Origin: Clostridiales bacterium
Lineage (GTDB): Bacteria; Bacillota; Clostridia; Lachnospirales; Lachnospiraceae
Length of the DNA stretch: 64,000 bases
Assembly: GCA_018372435.1 (NCBI GenBank)
Contig: JAHAJA010000018.1
Location: forward strand, 1-64,000
Direction: 5' to 3'
Of the stretch, positions 25,107-34,377 are shown piece by piece. Each line of letters opens with the position of its first letter. Position 1 is the first letter of the stretch. The notes under the pieces were generated by a model. It had not been told where the DNA came from. It saw nothing but the letters and a program-made list of their open reading frames with translations, and did not search any database. The translations under genes were made by a program, and so were the position numbers.

Positions 25107-25808
25107 TTAGATATCAAGAACATATCCAACTCCACGTTTCGTCTTAATACAATCATCATAACCTAATTCAGACAATTTACCTCTTAGCCTGGTTATATTC
25201 ACCGTCAAAGTATTATCATCTACAAAATCACTTTGATCCCATAATTTCTCTAGCAATTCTTCCCTTGTTAATACTTCATTTGCTTTAGTTATAAACGCTT
25301 TCATTAATTTAAATTCGTTCTTACTTAGTTCCATTACCATATTATTCGTAGCTATCTTAAAGCTTTTATCATCTAACCTAAGTCCGCCAGCTACTAGTTT
25401 ATAATCTACCTCGTTGCTTAGACTCTGAGTATCCTGTGCATAATCTCCGTAAGTACGTCGTATCATTGCATTTATCTTTGTCGTGAAAAGTTCGACAGGG
25501 AAAGGTTTTACTATGTAGTCATCCGCTCCAAGTTCAATACTCATAATTTGACTCAAGTCACTATTTCTTGCCGAAGTTATTACTATTGGGACCTTGCTAT
25601 GCCTACGAAATATCCTACAATAATAATTTCCATCATAATAAGGTAAATTAATATCTAGCATGATTAAATCGGGCTTACTTTCTTGAAACCGTTCTTCTAC
25701 TTTATGAAAATCTTGTACTTCCACTATCTGATATCCATACGATGAAAGAATCTGACTCATCTGTTCTCGTAGTTTCACATCGTCTTCAATTATCATGATT
25801 TTATACAT
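25107..25808 (-). CDS. bceR: BceR-type OmpR-family response regulator
   Basis: This 233-residue regulator has a receiver domain (IIEDD, phospho-acceptor Asp in IMLDINLPYYDG, Lys in IVKPFP). A C-terminal winged helix follows (LTREELLEKLWDQSDFVDDNTLTVNITRLRGKL). The DNNTLTVN-type sequence in the recognition region is typical of BceR and NsrR regulators. It heads the bceRSAB module and should act at the palindrome before bceA. Confidence 0.94.
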   Translation of the reverse strand: MYKIMIIEDDVKLREQMSQILSSYGYQIVEVQDFHKVEERFQESKPDLIMLDINLPYYDGNYYCRIFRRHSKVPIVITSARNSDLSQIMSIELGADDYIVKPFPVELFTTKINAMIRRTYGDYAQDTQSLSNEVDYKLVAGGLRLDDKSFKIATNNMVMELSKNEFKLMKAFITKANEVLTREELLEKLWDQSDFVDDNTLTVNITRLRGKLSELGYDDCIKTKRGVGYVLDI

Positions 25809-25952
25809 AACTTACCTCACTGGTGATATATTCTTCCTTCTTTTCTTACTTCTTTAAATACCTATAAGAAATATCTTTCTAAGAATACCAATTCATTCCA
25901 TTCGGATAAATTATATCACACCTTCTACTATTTATCAAAATAAGGGATGGTA

Positions 25953-27206
25953 TTACTTCAAATCTTGCAGACGTAGTATCAAGTTTTTAAAAAAGATTTC
26001 TTCCTCTTGAAACATCTCATCTTTTACGATATGCATAGTTAGATTCAACTTTCCCTCCAATGTAACAGCTCCACAGATTCTACGAGCATATGGTACAATA
26101 GGTGGTAGAAAAACAAGATGATCAATCCTCATCTCACCATAGTTACTACGTATATCAACCTTCATTAGATTGCTAACTCCAATATCACGTAGATTTTCTG
26201 AATATTGCATTAGATTACACAATGTATTAGAGGGATTTCCTATTTTATGTACGTATCGATTCACACAAGCGGAATCAATAAAAGGCCCGTCTAGTAAATC
26301 AAGGAATCGTAAAACAAAGTAGTTAATCTTAGGGTTTATCAGTTTCTTTTGTATAACTTTATGAACCCCTTGTGCATTTTTTATTAAACTCATTCTATTC
26401 TTATACTTGTATTTAAAAGCAAATCCTGTAACTAGATTAGCCATTCCCCGGTAGTTCTCTCGTATGGAGACTGCTAATCCAACATCTGCTTTTTTGCTAT
26501 AAGTAGCAAGCATAACAGTAGTTAAAAGACTATTAACTGTTACATCCGCTTTTTTTGCATACTGGTAAATATATTCGGTCTCCTCCCTAGTAAATTCGTG
26601 ATCAAAAAAGTCATGATCGATATGACTCCAATATTCTTTAAATACTTGTTTGCAATCTGTAAAGGAGTATAGCTTGCGTTCTCTTAACCATTTATTATTT
26701 AAATTCTTTATGTACAGTTTCGTAAGAAAAGACATCTTACTTTCTTTCGGCAAATCCTGCCCCTCTATAATCTTCAATTTCTTAAAACTGAGTTTTTCAC
26801 CAGATAGAATATTCATGATATCCTCAATCAGATACGTGATTGAATTCCCATCTCCCGCTAGATGATGGGCGATAATAATCAATTCTGTTTCGCACTTTTT
26901 AGGAATAAGGAAAAACCGAATCAATTCGCCTTCTTCAATCTGCATACGAGTACGAGCCTGTTTTATAGCAATTGTTTCCCATTCTTCATAAACGATATTG
27001 ATTGGAACAACAACTTTAGTTTTTTCATATCTGGATTCTCCATTCTCATCTATGACAATCTTACAATTTAAAGATTCCTGCAAATCACAAGCATTCCTGA
27101 TTGCATTTTCCAATGCTTGTATAGATGGTACCCCATATATACTCACCTTCTGAACAATTTGAATATTGGGGGCAAACAGATGTGTTCTCTCCGTTCTTAA
27201 CCTCAT
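25953..27206 (-). CDS. Condensation-domain-like acyltransferase (HHxxxDG)
   Basis: This 417-residue protein carries HHLAGDG near residue 115, matching the HHxxxDG catalytic motif of condensation domains and alcohol or polyketide-associated acyltransferases. The second His would be the base. It is a stand-alone enzyme with no carrier-protein domain. The C-terminal part (NLVTGFAFKYKY, SNYGEMRIDHLVFLPP) fits the second lobe of the fold. It lies 34 bases after the SDR gene in an apparent TetR-SDR-acyltransferase operon, suggesting an acylated or reduced small-molecule product. The substrate is unknown. Confidence 0.75.
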   Translation of the reverse strand: MRLRTERTHLFAPNIQIVQKVSIYGVPSIQALENAIRNACDLQESLNCKIVIDENGESRYEKTKVVVPINIVYEEWETIAIKQARTRMQIEEGELIRFFLIPKKCETELIIIAHHLAGDGNSITYLIEDIMNILSGEKLSFKKLKIIEGQDLPKESKMSFLTKLYIKNLNNKWLRERKLYSFTDCKQVFKEYWSHIDHDFFDHEFTREETEYIYQYAKKADVTVNSLLTTVMLATYSKKADVGLAVSIRENYRGMANLVTGFAFKYKYKNRMSLIKNAQGVHKVIQKKLINPKINYFVLRFLDLLDGPFIDSACVNRYVHKIGNPSNTLCNLMQYSENLRDIGVSNLMKVDIRSNYGEMRIDHLVFLPPIVPYARRICGAVTLEGKLNLTMHIVKDEMFQEEEIFFKNLILRLQDLK

Positions 27207-27240
27207 ACCAATTATTCCTTTCTATATCCTTCTATATACA

Positions 27241-28005
27241 CTATACAATGCTTGTTCCACCATCAACACAGATATACTGACCTTGCACATAATTGGAGGC
27301 GTCACTTGATAAAAATAGAATTGTGCCATCCAGTTCTCCATTCTCTCCTGCCCTGCCTGCTGGTGTAAGCATATTATACCTTGCTTTAAACACGAATGAT
27401 TTATTCATCCGGTCCGTCATCTCAGTTTTAAAGTAACCAGGTCCAATTGCATTTATCGTTATTCCGTATTTGGCATATGCAGCTGCCATTCCTGTTGTTA
27501 AACCAACAATTCCTGCCTTAGAGGAGTTATATGCTAATCGATATAATTGTTCATGCTTATCCCCTATAATCGCATTGACGGAAGCCATATTAACAACCTT
27601 ACCGTATCTTTGTTTTATCATATGTGGTACAACATACTTACTTACAAGAAACTGTCCACGGCAATTAACAGAAAAACTTCGATCCCACTCTTCTACCGTA
27701 GTATCTTCCAGTCCACCACTAACCGCTATCCCTGCATTATTCAAAAGAATATCGATTCGCCCAAATGTATGTATAATTTTCTCTACTGCTCCTTTGATAC
27801 CTTCTTCATCGGTTACATCGCAAGGAATTGCTAATGCTCGCCTTCCTAGTTTCTCTATTTCTGCTTGTAATTCTTGTAAACGTTCTTCTCTTCTCGCTAA
27901 CATACATACATCAGCTCCTGCCATGGCATATGCTAATGCCGCATCTCGACCAATCCCCGAAGATGCACCTGTTACTACAGCCACCTTATTATCTAATTCA
28001 AACAT
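27241..28005 (-). CDS. Short-chain dehydrogenase/reductase
   Basis: This 254-residue classical SDR has the NAD(P) motif TGASSGIG near residue 14, NNAG near 90, a catalytic Ser in VVNMASVNA, and YNSSK as YxxxK. It ends GQYICVDGGTSIV, as FabG and gluconate 5-dehydrogenase-type enzymes do. Acidic or Arg residues after the glycine motif (ARREERL) leave the cofactor open between NADP and NAD. It starts four bases after the TetR stop and precedes the acyltransferase. The substrate cannot be named. Confidence 0.92.
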   Translation of the reverse strand: MFELDNKVAVVTGASSGIGRDAALAYAMAGADVCMLARREERLQELQAEIEKLGRRALAIPCDVTDEEGIKGAVEKIIHTFGRIDILLNNAGIAVSGGLEDTTVEEWDRSFSVNCRGQFLVSKYVVPHMIKQRYGKVVNMASVNAIIGDKHEQLYRLAYNSSKAGIVGLTTGMAAAYAKYGITINAIGPGYFKTEMTDRMNKSFVFKARYNMLTPAGRAGENGELDGTILFLSSDASNYVQGQYICVDGGTSIV

Positions 28006-28009
28006 GTAA

Positions 28010-28615
28010 TTACTCCCCTTTCACCAATAACGTCCTACTTAAATCCTTCGCTTCAATCATCTCATACTGCGTTGTAAAAAGTTTCTTCAAAGCGTATAGA
28101 TAGACAACTCCCCAATAATAATCTGCTAACTTCATCGCATTACCAGTTACTACAGTTCCTTCTTTTTGTCCTTGCTCAATAATAGCTGCAGTACATTTGT
28201 ATAATTCCGATTGATATGTTGTATCACTAGAAGAATTATAACAATCTTGTTCCAGCATCATCTGTGTATTCAATGCAATCATCCCAGCAAAATTTTCATC
28301 TTTTGACAATCTTGCTAATACCGTTTTAGATAAATTCATTATCTTCTTTTTCGCTGATATTGGAAGATGCACTAATAGCTTCATTTCTTTAATATCCTGC
28401 TTTTCTTCAATCATCTTTTGTATCTCTTGAAACAAGTCTTCCTTAGATGCAAAGTATAAGTATAATGTTCCTTGACCAATTCCTATATGCTTTGCTAGAT
28501 CACTTATTTTAGTTCCCGCAAAGCCATTCCTGGCAAAATAAAGCATGGAATCATGCAAGATTTTCTTTCTTGTTTGTTTTTTTATTTCATTACACTGTTG
28601 TTCTGTCTTTGGCAA
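28010..28615 (-). CDS. TetR-family transcriptional regulator
   Basis: This 201-residue protein has an N-terminal TetR helix-turn-helix (ARNGFAGTKISDLAKHIGIGQGTLYLYFASKEDLF, residues about 27-61). A C-terminal ligand domain of unknown specificity follows. It is the first gene of the TetR-SDR-acyltransferase operon. A perfect 11+11 palindrome immediately upstream is its likely operator, so the operon is probably autorepressed and released by a small molecule. Confidence 0.93.
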   Translation of the reverse strand: MPKTEQQCNEIKKQTRKKILHDSMLYFARNGFAGTKISDLAKHIGIGQGTLYLYFASKEDLFQEIQKMIEEKQDIKEMKLLVHLPISAKKKIMNLSKTVLARLSKDENFAGMIALNTQMMLEQDCYNSSSDTTYQSELYKCTAAIIEQGQKEGTVVTGNAMKLADYYWGVVYLYALKKLFTTQYEMIEAKDLSRTLLVKGE

Positions 28616-28627
28616 ATAACCTCCTCC

Positions 28628-28655
28628 TTTCTATGAATGAATATTTCTTCATTCA
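28628..28655. promoter_or_regulatory. Palindromic TetR operator
   Basis: CTATGAATGAA and TTCATTCATAG are perfect 11-base inverted arms around a six-base centre, 13 bases upstream of the TetR start. Size, symmetry and position fit an autoregulatory TetR operator. Confidence 0.75.
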
Positions 28656-28768
28656 TAGATTAACATTTGTGGTATAAATTGTCAATATTAATTAGTGAAC
28701 TTTTCCAAACTTACAGTTCTAGGTTTGATAAGTCGTGCCCTACTATCAAAAAAATAGAAAGCAACAAA

Positions 28769-28843
28769 AAACAACTTTTACTATCATAAACTAAAGTTCT
28801 ACATTTAAGTATCACATTTAGATATAATATATAAAAGTTGTTT
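28769..28843 (-). terminator. Terminator of purH
   Basis: AAACAACTTTTA pairs with TAAAAGTTGTTT across a large AT-rich loop and continues into TTTTTTGTTGC on the minus strand. Confidence 0.6.
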
Positions 28844-28882
28844 CTTTATAATTATTTATTTATTTATAGATGTAACTATTAA

Positions 28883-30436
28883 TTAGTGTTTAAAATGTCT
28901 CATTCCAGTGAATACCATTGCGATTCCGTATTCATTACATTTCTTGATGGAATCTTCATCACGGATTGATCCGCCTGGTTGAATGATCGCTGTAATTCCA
29001 GCTTGATGTGCTGCTTCTACACAGTCATCAAATGGGAAGAACGCGTCAGATGCTAATACTGCACCTTTTGTTGCATGTTCATTGATTAATTCTGCTGCAT
29101 GTTCGATACTTTGTTTTGTGGACCATACACGGTTAACTTGACCTGGCCCGATACCTACTGTTTGTTTATCTTTTGCTAGAGCAATACCGTTAGATTTAAC
29201 GAATTTAACAACTCTCCAAGCAAATCTCATATCTTCCATCTCTTTCTCAGATGGAGCACGATCTGTAACTACTTTAAGATCTTCTTCATTCATTAATTCA
29301 CTATCAATTGTTTGAACGATAAGACCACCGTTAACTTTCTTAAGATCATAAGCATTCTTATCTTGTGGTACTTCAATATCTTTTAATTCAAGAACACGAA
29401 GGTTTTTCTTAGTTTGAAGTAATTCAAGGGCTTCTTTTTGGTAACTTGGAGCTACTAATACTTCAAGGAATACTGATTTCATCTTCTCTGCAAGTTCTAA
29501 AGTAACTTCACGGTTCACTGTTACAATACCGCCATAGATAGAAACTTTATCTGCATCAAATGCTTTATCCCAAGCTACTACGATATTGTCATCACTACCA
29601 ACACCACATGGATTTCCATGTTTACAAGCTACTACTGTTGGCTCTGTGAATTCTTTTAATAACTCTAATGCACCATTTGTATCGTTGATGTTATTGAATG
29701 ATAACTCTTTTCCATTTAGTTGAACAGCATCTGCTATAGATCCAACTTTCTTACCGATTTCTCTATAGAAAGCAGCTTTTTGGTGTGGATTTTCGCCGTA
29801 TCTCATATCTTGAACTTTTTCGAATGTCATTGTTAATGTTTCTGGAAGTTCATGATCGTTTCTTTCCTTCTTTAAGTAATCAGCAATCATAGTATCATAG
29901 TTTGAAGTATGCATGAATACTTTTTGCATTAAGTAGAATTTTGTATCAAGTGAAACTTGCTTTTCTGATTTTAATTCACTTAATACAGTTTCGTAATCTC
30001 TTGGATCAACTACTACTGCAACATCTTGATAGTTCTTAGCTGCACTACGAAGCATAGTTGGACCACCGATATCAATGTTCTCAACTGCTTCATCTCTTGT
30101 AACACCATCTTTTAATATTGTTGCTTTGAATGGATATAAGTTAACAACAACCATATCGATTGTCTCTATGTTTAAGTCCGAAAGTTGTTTCATATGTTCT
30201 GGTTTACTGCGCATTGCTAATAATCCAGCATGTACAATTGGATGTAATGTCTTTACACGACCATCTAAACATTCAGGAAAGCCAGTTAATTCTGAAATTT
30301 CAATAGCAGGAATTCCTTCGCTCTTTAACTTGCTATACGTACCACCTGTTGAAATAATTTCAATTCCAAGGCTTACAAGTTCCTTCGCAAATTCTACAAT
30401 ACCTGTTTTGTCTGATACACTAATTAATGCTCTCAT
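28883..30436 (-). CDS. purH: Bifunctional AICAR transformylase/IMP cyclohydrolase
   Basis: This 517-residue PurH carries out the last two steps of IMP synthesis. The N-terminal MGS-fold cyclohydrolase (VSDKTGIVEFA, STGGTYS, FPECLDGRVKTLHP) covers about residues 1-195. The AICAR transformylase domain follows with RYGENPHQKAAFY, the catalytic region KHGNPCG, SDAFFPF and the C-terminal PGGSIRD. AAAGGAG precedes the ATG. It is preceded by a ZTP riboswitch that reports the build-up of its own substrate branch. Confidence 0.97.
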   Translation of the reverse strand: MRALISVSDKTGIVEFAKELVSLGIEIISTGGTYSKLKSEGIPAIEISELTGFPECLDGRVKTLHPIVHAGLLAMRSKPEHMKQLSDLNIETIDMVVVNLYPFKATILKDGVTRDEAVENIDIGGPTMLRSAAKNYQDVAVVVDPRDYETVLSELKSEKQVSLDTKFYLMQKVFMHTSNYDTMIADYLKKERNDHELPETLTMTFEKVQDMRYGENPHQKAAFYREIGKKVGSIADAVQLNGKELSFNNINDTNGALELLKEFTEPTVVACKHGNPCGVGSDDNIVVAWDKAFDADKVSIYGGIVTVNREVTLELAEKMKSVFLEVLVAPSYQKEALELLQTKKNLRVLELKDIEVPQDKNAYDLKKVNGGLIVQTIDSELMNEEDLKVVTDRAPSEKEMEDMRFAWRVVKFVKSNGIALAKDKQTVGIGPGQVNRVWSTKQSIEHAAELINEHATKGAVLASDAFFPFDDCVEAAHQAGITAIIQPGGSIRDEDSIKKCNEYGIAMVFTGMRHFKH

Positions 30437-30653
30437 GTTCTCTCTCCTTTGACCTAACTATTTGTTATGTTGCGTCTATAGGTTCCACACATTTTTGTTT
30501 ACCAAGGCTTATTTCTATGGTTTGGTTTATTTGGTTTTTTGGTTTATAGAGTGTATTAGAAAATACATTATAATTGCCATGGTTTCTGATAAACATCTAG
30601 GATTATGTTATCGAACTATTCGGCAGATTATGTTTGAATTTCCCAATAGGTAT

Positions 30654-30775
30654 AGAAAAACCGCCTAGGTAACCAAAATAGTGTGGTTGCCCAGGCGGTC
30701 GGCTTATCATATTATTCGTACTCCCTATGGGTGCTCCCATTTTCCGCCAGTCATACGAATCTCTACTGATACTAT
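30654..30775 (-). ncRNA. ZTP (pfl) riboswitch with terminator, upstream of purH
   Basis: On the minus strand the conserved pfl elements appear in order. TGACTGGCGG with GGGAG lies near 30715-30755, followed by CCGACCGCCTGGGCA near 30688-30703. The last element also forms the left arm of a terminator (ACCGCCTGGGCAACC against GGTTACCTAGGCGGT, then TTTTT at 30656-30660). This overlap is the standard switch: ZTP or ZMP binding to the aptamer prevents terminator formation and turns purH on during folate shortage. The position about 220 bases before purH agrees. Confidence 0.9.
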
Positions 30776-30962
30776 ACTACATAAATTCTCAAACCGCAAG
30801 ATTACAATTCATTAAAAATTGTTTAGTTTGATATAACTCATTCTTATTAATAACATAATAATTTTTGATTATTTATTTTTATTGTTAATGGCATCTTAAT
30901 TTTTTCTTTTTTTTATCCACTTTTATTTCTATTTTCTTTTTTAATATATTTTATATCTATTG
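30776..30962. other. AT-rich region between ZTP riboswitch and GNAT gene
   Basis: It presumably holds the purH promoter and the 3' end of the GNAT transcript. T-runs near 30900-30955 could end transcription but no clear hairpin is seen. Confidence 0.4.
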
Positions 30963-31952
30963 TTATAATTGAGTTGGTGTTTTTACCATAACTTTCTCTG
31001 CAAATTTTTTATCATATAATTGAAATTGGTCATCTGATATACTATGGAATACATCATCTTCATAATATCTTCCCGAAAGCTCCCCTAAAGCTCCCTCTCT
31101 TAGTTCTAATGCCATAAATGCATCGAAACTGCTACCATCTGACATAGTAATTTCATACTCTGAGGCACTTTTAAATCCAAATCGATGGTAATAATCAGGA
31201 TTACCACATATAAGGATTGCCACAAATCCCATCTCTCTAGCTTTGTTAATGGTCCGATTAATTAGCATAGATCCAATTCCATCGCGTTGATATTCTGGCA
31301 ATACACTGATGGGACCAAAACCAATTACCTCATGAACTCCTGAATGATCATCAACAATCTTACCTTTACAATACACAATACTGCCAATAACTTTCCCTTT
31401 ATATTCAGCAACATAATGTAATTCTGGTAAATACGTATCTTTTCTTCTTAATTCATGTAAGATGTAATGTTCGTTACAACCAGGATTGTACACATTCCAG
31501 AATGCTTCTCTTGTTAATTCTTCTGTTTTATCATAATCCCTTTCATTTTCAAGACGTATTATAACCTCTTCTGGGTTATCTATTTGCCTTTTATTAGTCT
31601 TACTATGATTGTTATCAAATCCGAATTGTCTCATTAACTTGTTATCTATATCTACACTACATAAAATATTCTCATACATATATTGGTTAAATTTAAGGAT
31701 ATACCATAAAAACACTTCTTCAGCTTCAAGGTCAGCGGTAACAAGGAAAGTTACGATTTCAAGACTATTTTCCTCCCTTTCTCTAGTCACTGCAATACCA
31801 CACAATTTTGGATTATACAATCCGAAAATCTGCGTTTTCTCTCCTGATTGCTTTAATTCCTGTCCATGTTCTATACAATAATTATGTGCTTTAATTATTA
31901 ATTGCTCTATTGATGGCTGTTCCTTTGTTTTTATTAACTTTATCTCTAACAA
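30963..31952 (-). CDS. GNAT-family N-acetyltransferase
   Basis: I chose the TTG at 31952 (329 residues) because AAGGAG lies seven bases upstream, inside the longer frame that opens at 32009. The GNAT core lies around residues 135-270: IRLENERDYDKTEELTREAF, the strand VIGSIVY, and the acetyl-CoA loop PEYQRDGIGSMLI. The end YYHRFGFKSA is a common feature of this family. The N-terminal 130 residues have a second, weakly GNAT-like fold (IFGLYNPKLCGIAVTRE). The substrate is unknown. Confidence 0.85.
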   Translation of the reverse strand: MLEIKLIKTKEQPSIEQLIIKAHNYCIEHGQELKQSGEKTQIFGLYNPKLCGIAVTREREENSLEIVTFLVTADLEAEEVFLWYILKFNQYMYENILCSVDIDNKLMRQFGFDNNHSKTNKRQIDNPEEVIIRLENERDYDKTEELTREAFWNVYNPGCNEHYILHELRRKDTYLPELHYVAEYKGKVIGSIVYCKGKIVDDHSGVHEVIGFGPISVLPEYQRDGIGSMLINRTINKAREMGFVAILICGNPDYYHRFGFKSASEYEITMSDGSSFDAFMALELREGALGELSGRYYEDDVFHSISDDQFQLYDKKFAEKVMVKTPTQL

Positions 31953-32012
31953 ATTATCTCTCCTTTTACGATTTTCTTTTAATACTAGCAAATCTATTGA
32001 CTTAGTCAATAG

Positions 32013-32105
32013 TTATAGTATAAATTCCACATGTAGTTCTTGCACTTGTTTTGCAATATGTTCAACAGCATAATAATCTTCTACTGTTCCTTCCCTAATT
32101 ATCAT
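32013..32105 (-). pseudogene. Truncated GNAT acetyltransferase N-terminus
   Basis: AAGGGGAGAG lies upstream of an ATG at 32105. The 30-residue product begins MIIREGTVEDYYAVEHIA and ends KQVQELHVEFIL before a stop. The I-R-x-x-T-x-x-D-Y and Q-V-x-x-L-H elements are the usual first helices of a GNAT enzyme, but the rest of the domain is missing. It is probably a relic of a second acetyltransferase beside the intact one. Confidence 0.55.
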
Positions 32106-32225
32106 TATTTCTCTCCCCTTAAATATTACTATATATTTACATTCTGTTAAATGATATAATATCCTTATAAATTAAGCAATCAACCTCGTTCCCATCTATG
32201 TTGCTATACAAAACAGGAGGTATCT

Positions 32226-32537
32226 ATGAATTCTACTAAACGAACAAAAACTACACTTATTATTATTCTTACAACATTCCTATCTGTAGTCTTTTTATTA
32301 GCGCTACATACTACTGATACTACTAAACTAAATTTTACTAATAGTTTGATTCCATCTACAGTACTTCGTGACAATTCAATTACTCCTCATTTGCCTAAGA
32401 TTATCGAAGGACTTAACTCTACGTCACAGACAACAGACTATCATACTGAGGATGATTGTGAATTCACTGACCCATTTATACAAAATCCTAACGTCATACC
32501 TGAGGTCCTTCTACTTGATGAAGATATCAATTCGTAA
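32226..32537 (+). CDS. Secreted or membrane-anchored peptide, unknown function
   Basis: This 103-residue product has a basic N-terminus (MNSTKRTKT) and a hydrophobic segment at residues 9-27, a signal peptide or anchor. The exported tail is Ser/Thr/Asn-rich then acidic. AGGAGG lies before the ATG. It is on the plus strand, 90 bases before the C39-type peptidase. I do not recognise the family. Confidence 0.6.
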   Translation: MNSTKRTKTTLIIILTTFLSVVFLLALHTTDTTKLNFTNSLIPSTVLRDNSITPHLPKIIEGLNSTSQTTDYHTEDDCEFTDPFIQNPNVIPEVLLLDEDINS

Positions 32538-32627
32538 TATCATCCTCAATTCTTCATTTTATCCATGCATATCTTAAGTAGCTTGTATCATATATTGGAG
32601 TAAACCATTAATCCAATAAGGAGGGGT

Positions 32628-33170
32628 ATGAAATCTTATATTATTCCTGTTCCAATTTGTAGACAAGCAACCTCGTACACCTGCGGTCCTGCTGCCGTAC
32701 AATGTGTACTTGGTTATTATCTCGATGAATACCAAGAAGACTATCTGACTAAAGAACTTCATTCTATTCCAGTATCCGGTACTGACTTTCGAGATATTCT
32801 AAGATTAAGCAATTCATTATCCTATGAAGCTGAATTTCATGAACACATAAGCATCGAACAGCTGAAAGAGCTCCTAATACAAGGCATTCCCGTGATTCTA
32901 ATGATACAAGCTTGGGGGGATACGTCTATTGATTATGAAGACTCCTGGGATAATGGTCATTATGTAGTTGCATGTGGTTACAATGATACTTCCATTATCT
33001 TCATGGATCCTTCCACATTAGGCTACTATACCTATATACCTATTCCCGATTTATTAAAACGTTGGCATCTAAAAGACAACTATGATTGCTACTATCAAGG
33101 CACGATTGTAATAAAAAGCACCAAGACATTGAACCGTTATAAGCAGACCTTACTGAAATATATCGGTTAA
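32628..33170 (+). CDS. C39-like cysteine peptidase
   Basis: This 180-residue protein is a single papain-like C39 domain. The catalytic Cys is in TSYTCGPAAVQCVLGYY (about residue 20), the His in NGHYVVACGY and the Asp in IFMDPST. The oxyanion Gln precedes the Cys in ICRQATSYTCG. It has no membrane or ATPase domains, so it is not a bacteriocin-exporter C39 domain, and no signal peptide. AAGGAGGGGT precedes the ATG. It could process short peptides in the cytosol. It may be co-transcribed with the exported peptide upstream. Confidence 0.85.
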   Translation: MKSYIIPVPICRQATSYTCGPAAVQCVLGYYLDEYQEDYLTKELHSIPVSGTDFRDILRLSNSLSYEAEFHEHISIEQLKELLIQGIPVILMIQAWGDTSIDYEDSWDNGHYVVACGYNDTSIIFMDPSTLGYYTYIPIPDLLKRWHLKDNYDCYYQGTIVIKSTKTLNRYKQTLLKYIG

Positions 33171-33336
33171 TTACTACGTCTCATTGTTATATCCCTGTGA
33201 CAGTACAAAACTTTCCTATCCCCTTGCTTTCATCTCTATTTACTTATTCTTACACAAAACACATAATTGTGCAACAAAAAGGTAGTGGGATGATTACTAT
33301 TATCCTACTACCTTTTGTATTTCTAAAGCGCTACTC

Positions 33337-34281
33337 TTAATTAAAGTAAACCAATTTCTCCTTTGGTTCACCGGTTAATACTATACTCTTAGCATAGAGT
33401 ACTGGTCCTTCGCTCTTATACTCTTTTTGAAATTCTTTACCAATCTTAGCAGTAACATTAACCCACTGTTTGCTTACGAAGTTTTCAGCGCCTTCATATT
33501 TACAAATGAAGCCAATGAAAGAAACATCATCCGCGCAACATGTCATTGCGAATCTGCCTGGTACTAATACTCCTTTTGGGAATCGATCTGATTTATATAC
33601 ATATCCACGGAACTTGATTGTCTTTCCAACATAATTGTCTAAGTTATCTAGCGCATCCATGTACCATATTCCAAAATCTTCATCCTCCAAGGTTATAACA
33701 GGAGCATTGATATCAAAAGGTAATTCTTCTGGTTCTTCATCGATTGCTTCACCGTCAAATCCTTCAAAATACACTTGTGCTCGACGATTCACTGCCTTCA
33801 CACTTCTTCTACAAAAGGATTGGTTCGTCTTATCTGTAGATCGATTAAAGATTACCATATCTGTCACCTTGAATTGTTCTACCATAATAGAACGCATATT
33901 ATTCATATACGATTCAAACGTTGTGGCATCTACCAATGTAATAATCTGAACAACTGTATATGGATTAGGAAGCACTTCATTAATCAAACGCTCTACTTTC
34001 CACATACCATTGTATTCAATTAATACACGAGCAGGTCGATATGTCTTCTGAAGCTCAAGCATCAATTCTTCTGTTAAATCTTCTTCCTCTTCAATTACAA
34101 CTTTCTTTACATTCAGCTGTTCTAACTTTTTATCATCATACTCTTCTTCTCCTTCTTCACATGCAATGAGTAGAGAGAGTCCTCCATCTAGAAAATCCTT
34201 ATCCTGGATTGTTTCTGAAAGAAATGTAGTTTTACCACTTTCTAGAAACCCAGAAATTACGTATACTGGTATCTCTGCCAT
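33337..34281 (-). CDS. CobW-type GTPase with TIGR03943-like C-terminus
   Basis: This COG0523-type protein of 314 residues starts at the ATG at 34281. The first frame start at 34305 would need TTG and would place the AAGGAG ribosome site inside the gene. Walker A is GFLESGKTTF and the Mg site is near ITLVDATTF. The usual CxCC zinc motif of COG0523 proteins is absent. The C-terminal 110 residues (TIKFRGYVYKSDRFPKG, GRFAMTCCADDVSFIGF) resemble the TIGR03943/DUF1980 domain, usually found beside metal transporters. It lies just after a His-rich CobW paralogue with a related leader. A role in metal trafficking is likely. Confidence 0.85.
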   Translation of the reverse strand: MAEIPVYVISGFLESGKTTFLSETIQDKDFLDGGLSLLIACEEGEEEYDDKKLEQLNVKKVVIEEEEDLTEELMLELQKTYRPARVLIEYNGMWKVERLINEVLPNPYTVVQIITLVDATTFESYMNNMRSIMVEQFKVTDMVIFNRSTDKTNQSFCRRSVKAVNRRAQVYFEGFDGEAIDEEPEELPFDINAPVITLEDEDFGIWYMDALDNLDNYVGKTIKFRGYVYKSDRFPKGVLVPGRFAMTCCADDVSFIGFICKYEGAENFVSKQWVNVTAKIGKEFQKEYKSEGPVLYAKSIVLTGEPKEKLVYFN

Positions 34282-34377
34282 ATTAACAAATAAGCTCCTT
34301 TCCAAAATCTAAAGATTTTGTGCATAACACACATCTTGGTCGAAAACAGTAGTTTCAACCTATTCGAATTCTTTCTA

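Noticed and set aside
27470..28103. Plus-strand ORFs opposite the SDR and TetR genes
   Set aside because: They are antisense shadows of well-supported minus-strand genes, with no ribosome sites or domain matches.
30462..30668. 68-codon plus-strand ORF upstream of purH
   Set aside because: It lies in the purH leader and runs into the ZTP riboswitch terminator; no ribosome site and unlikely composition.
32628..33170. C39 peptidase as the processing enzyme of the RiPP locus
   Set aside because: It is 11 kb away on the opposite strand with an unrelated gene set between; the M50 protease within the island is a better candidate.
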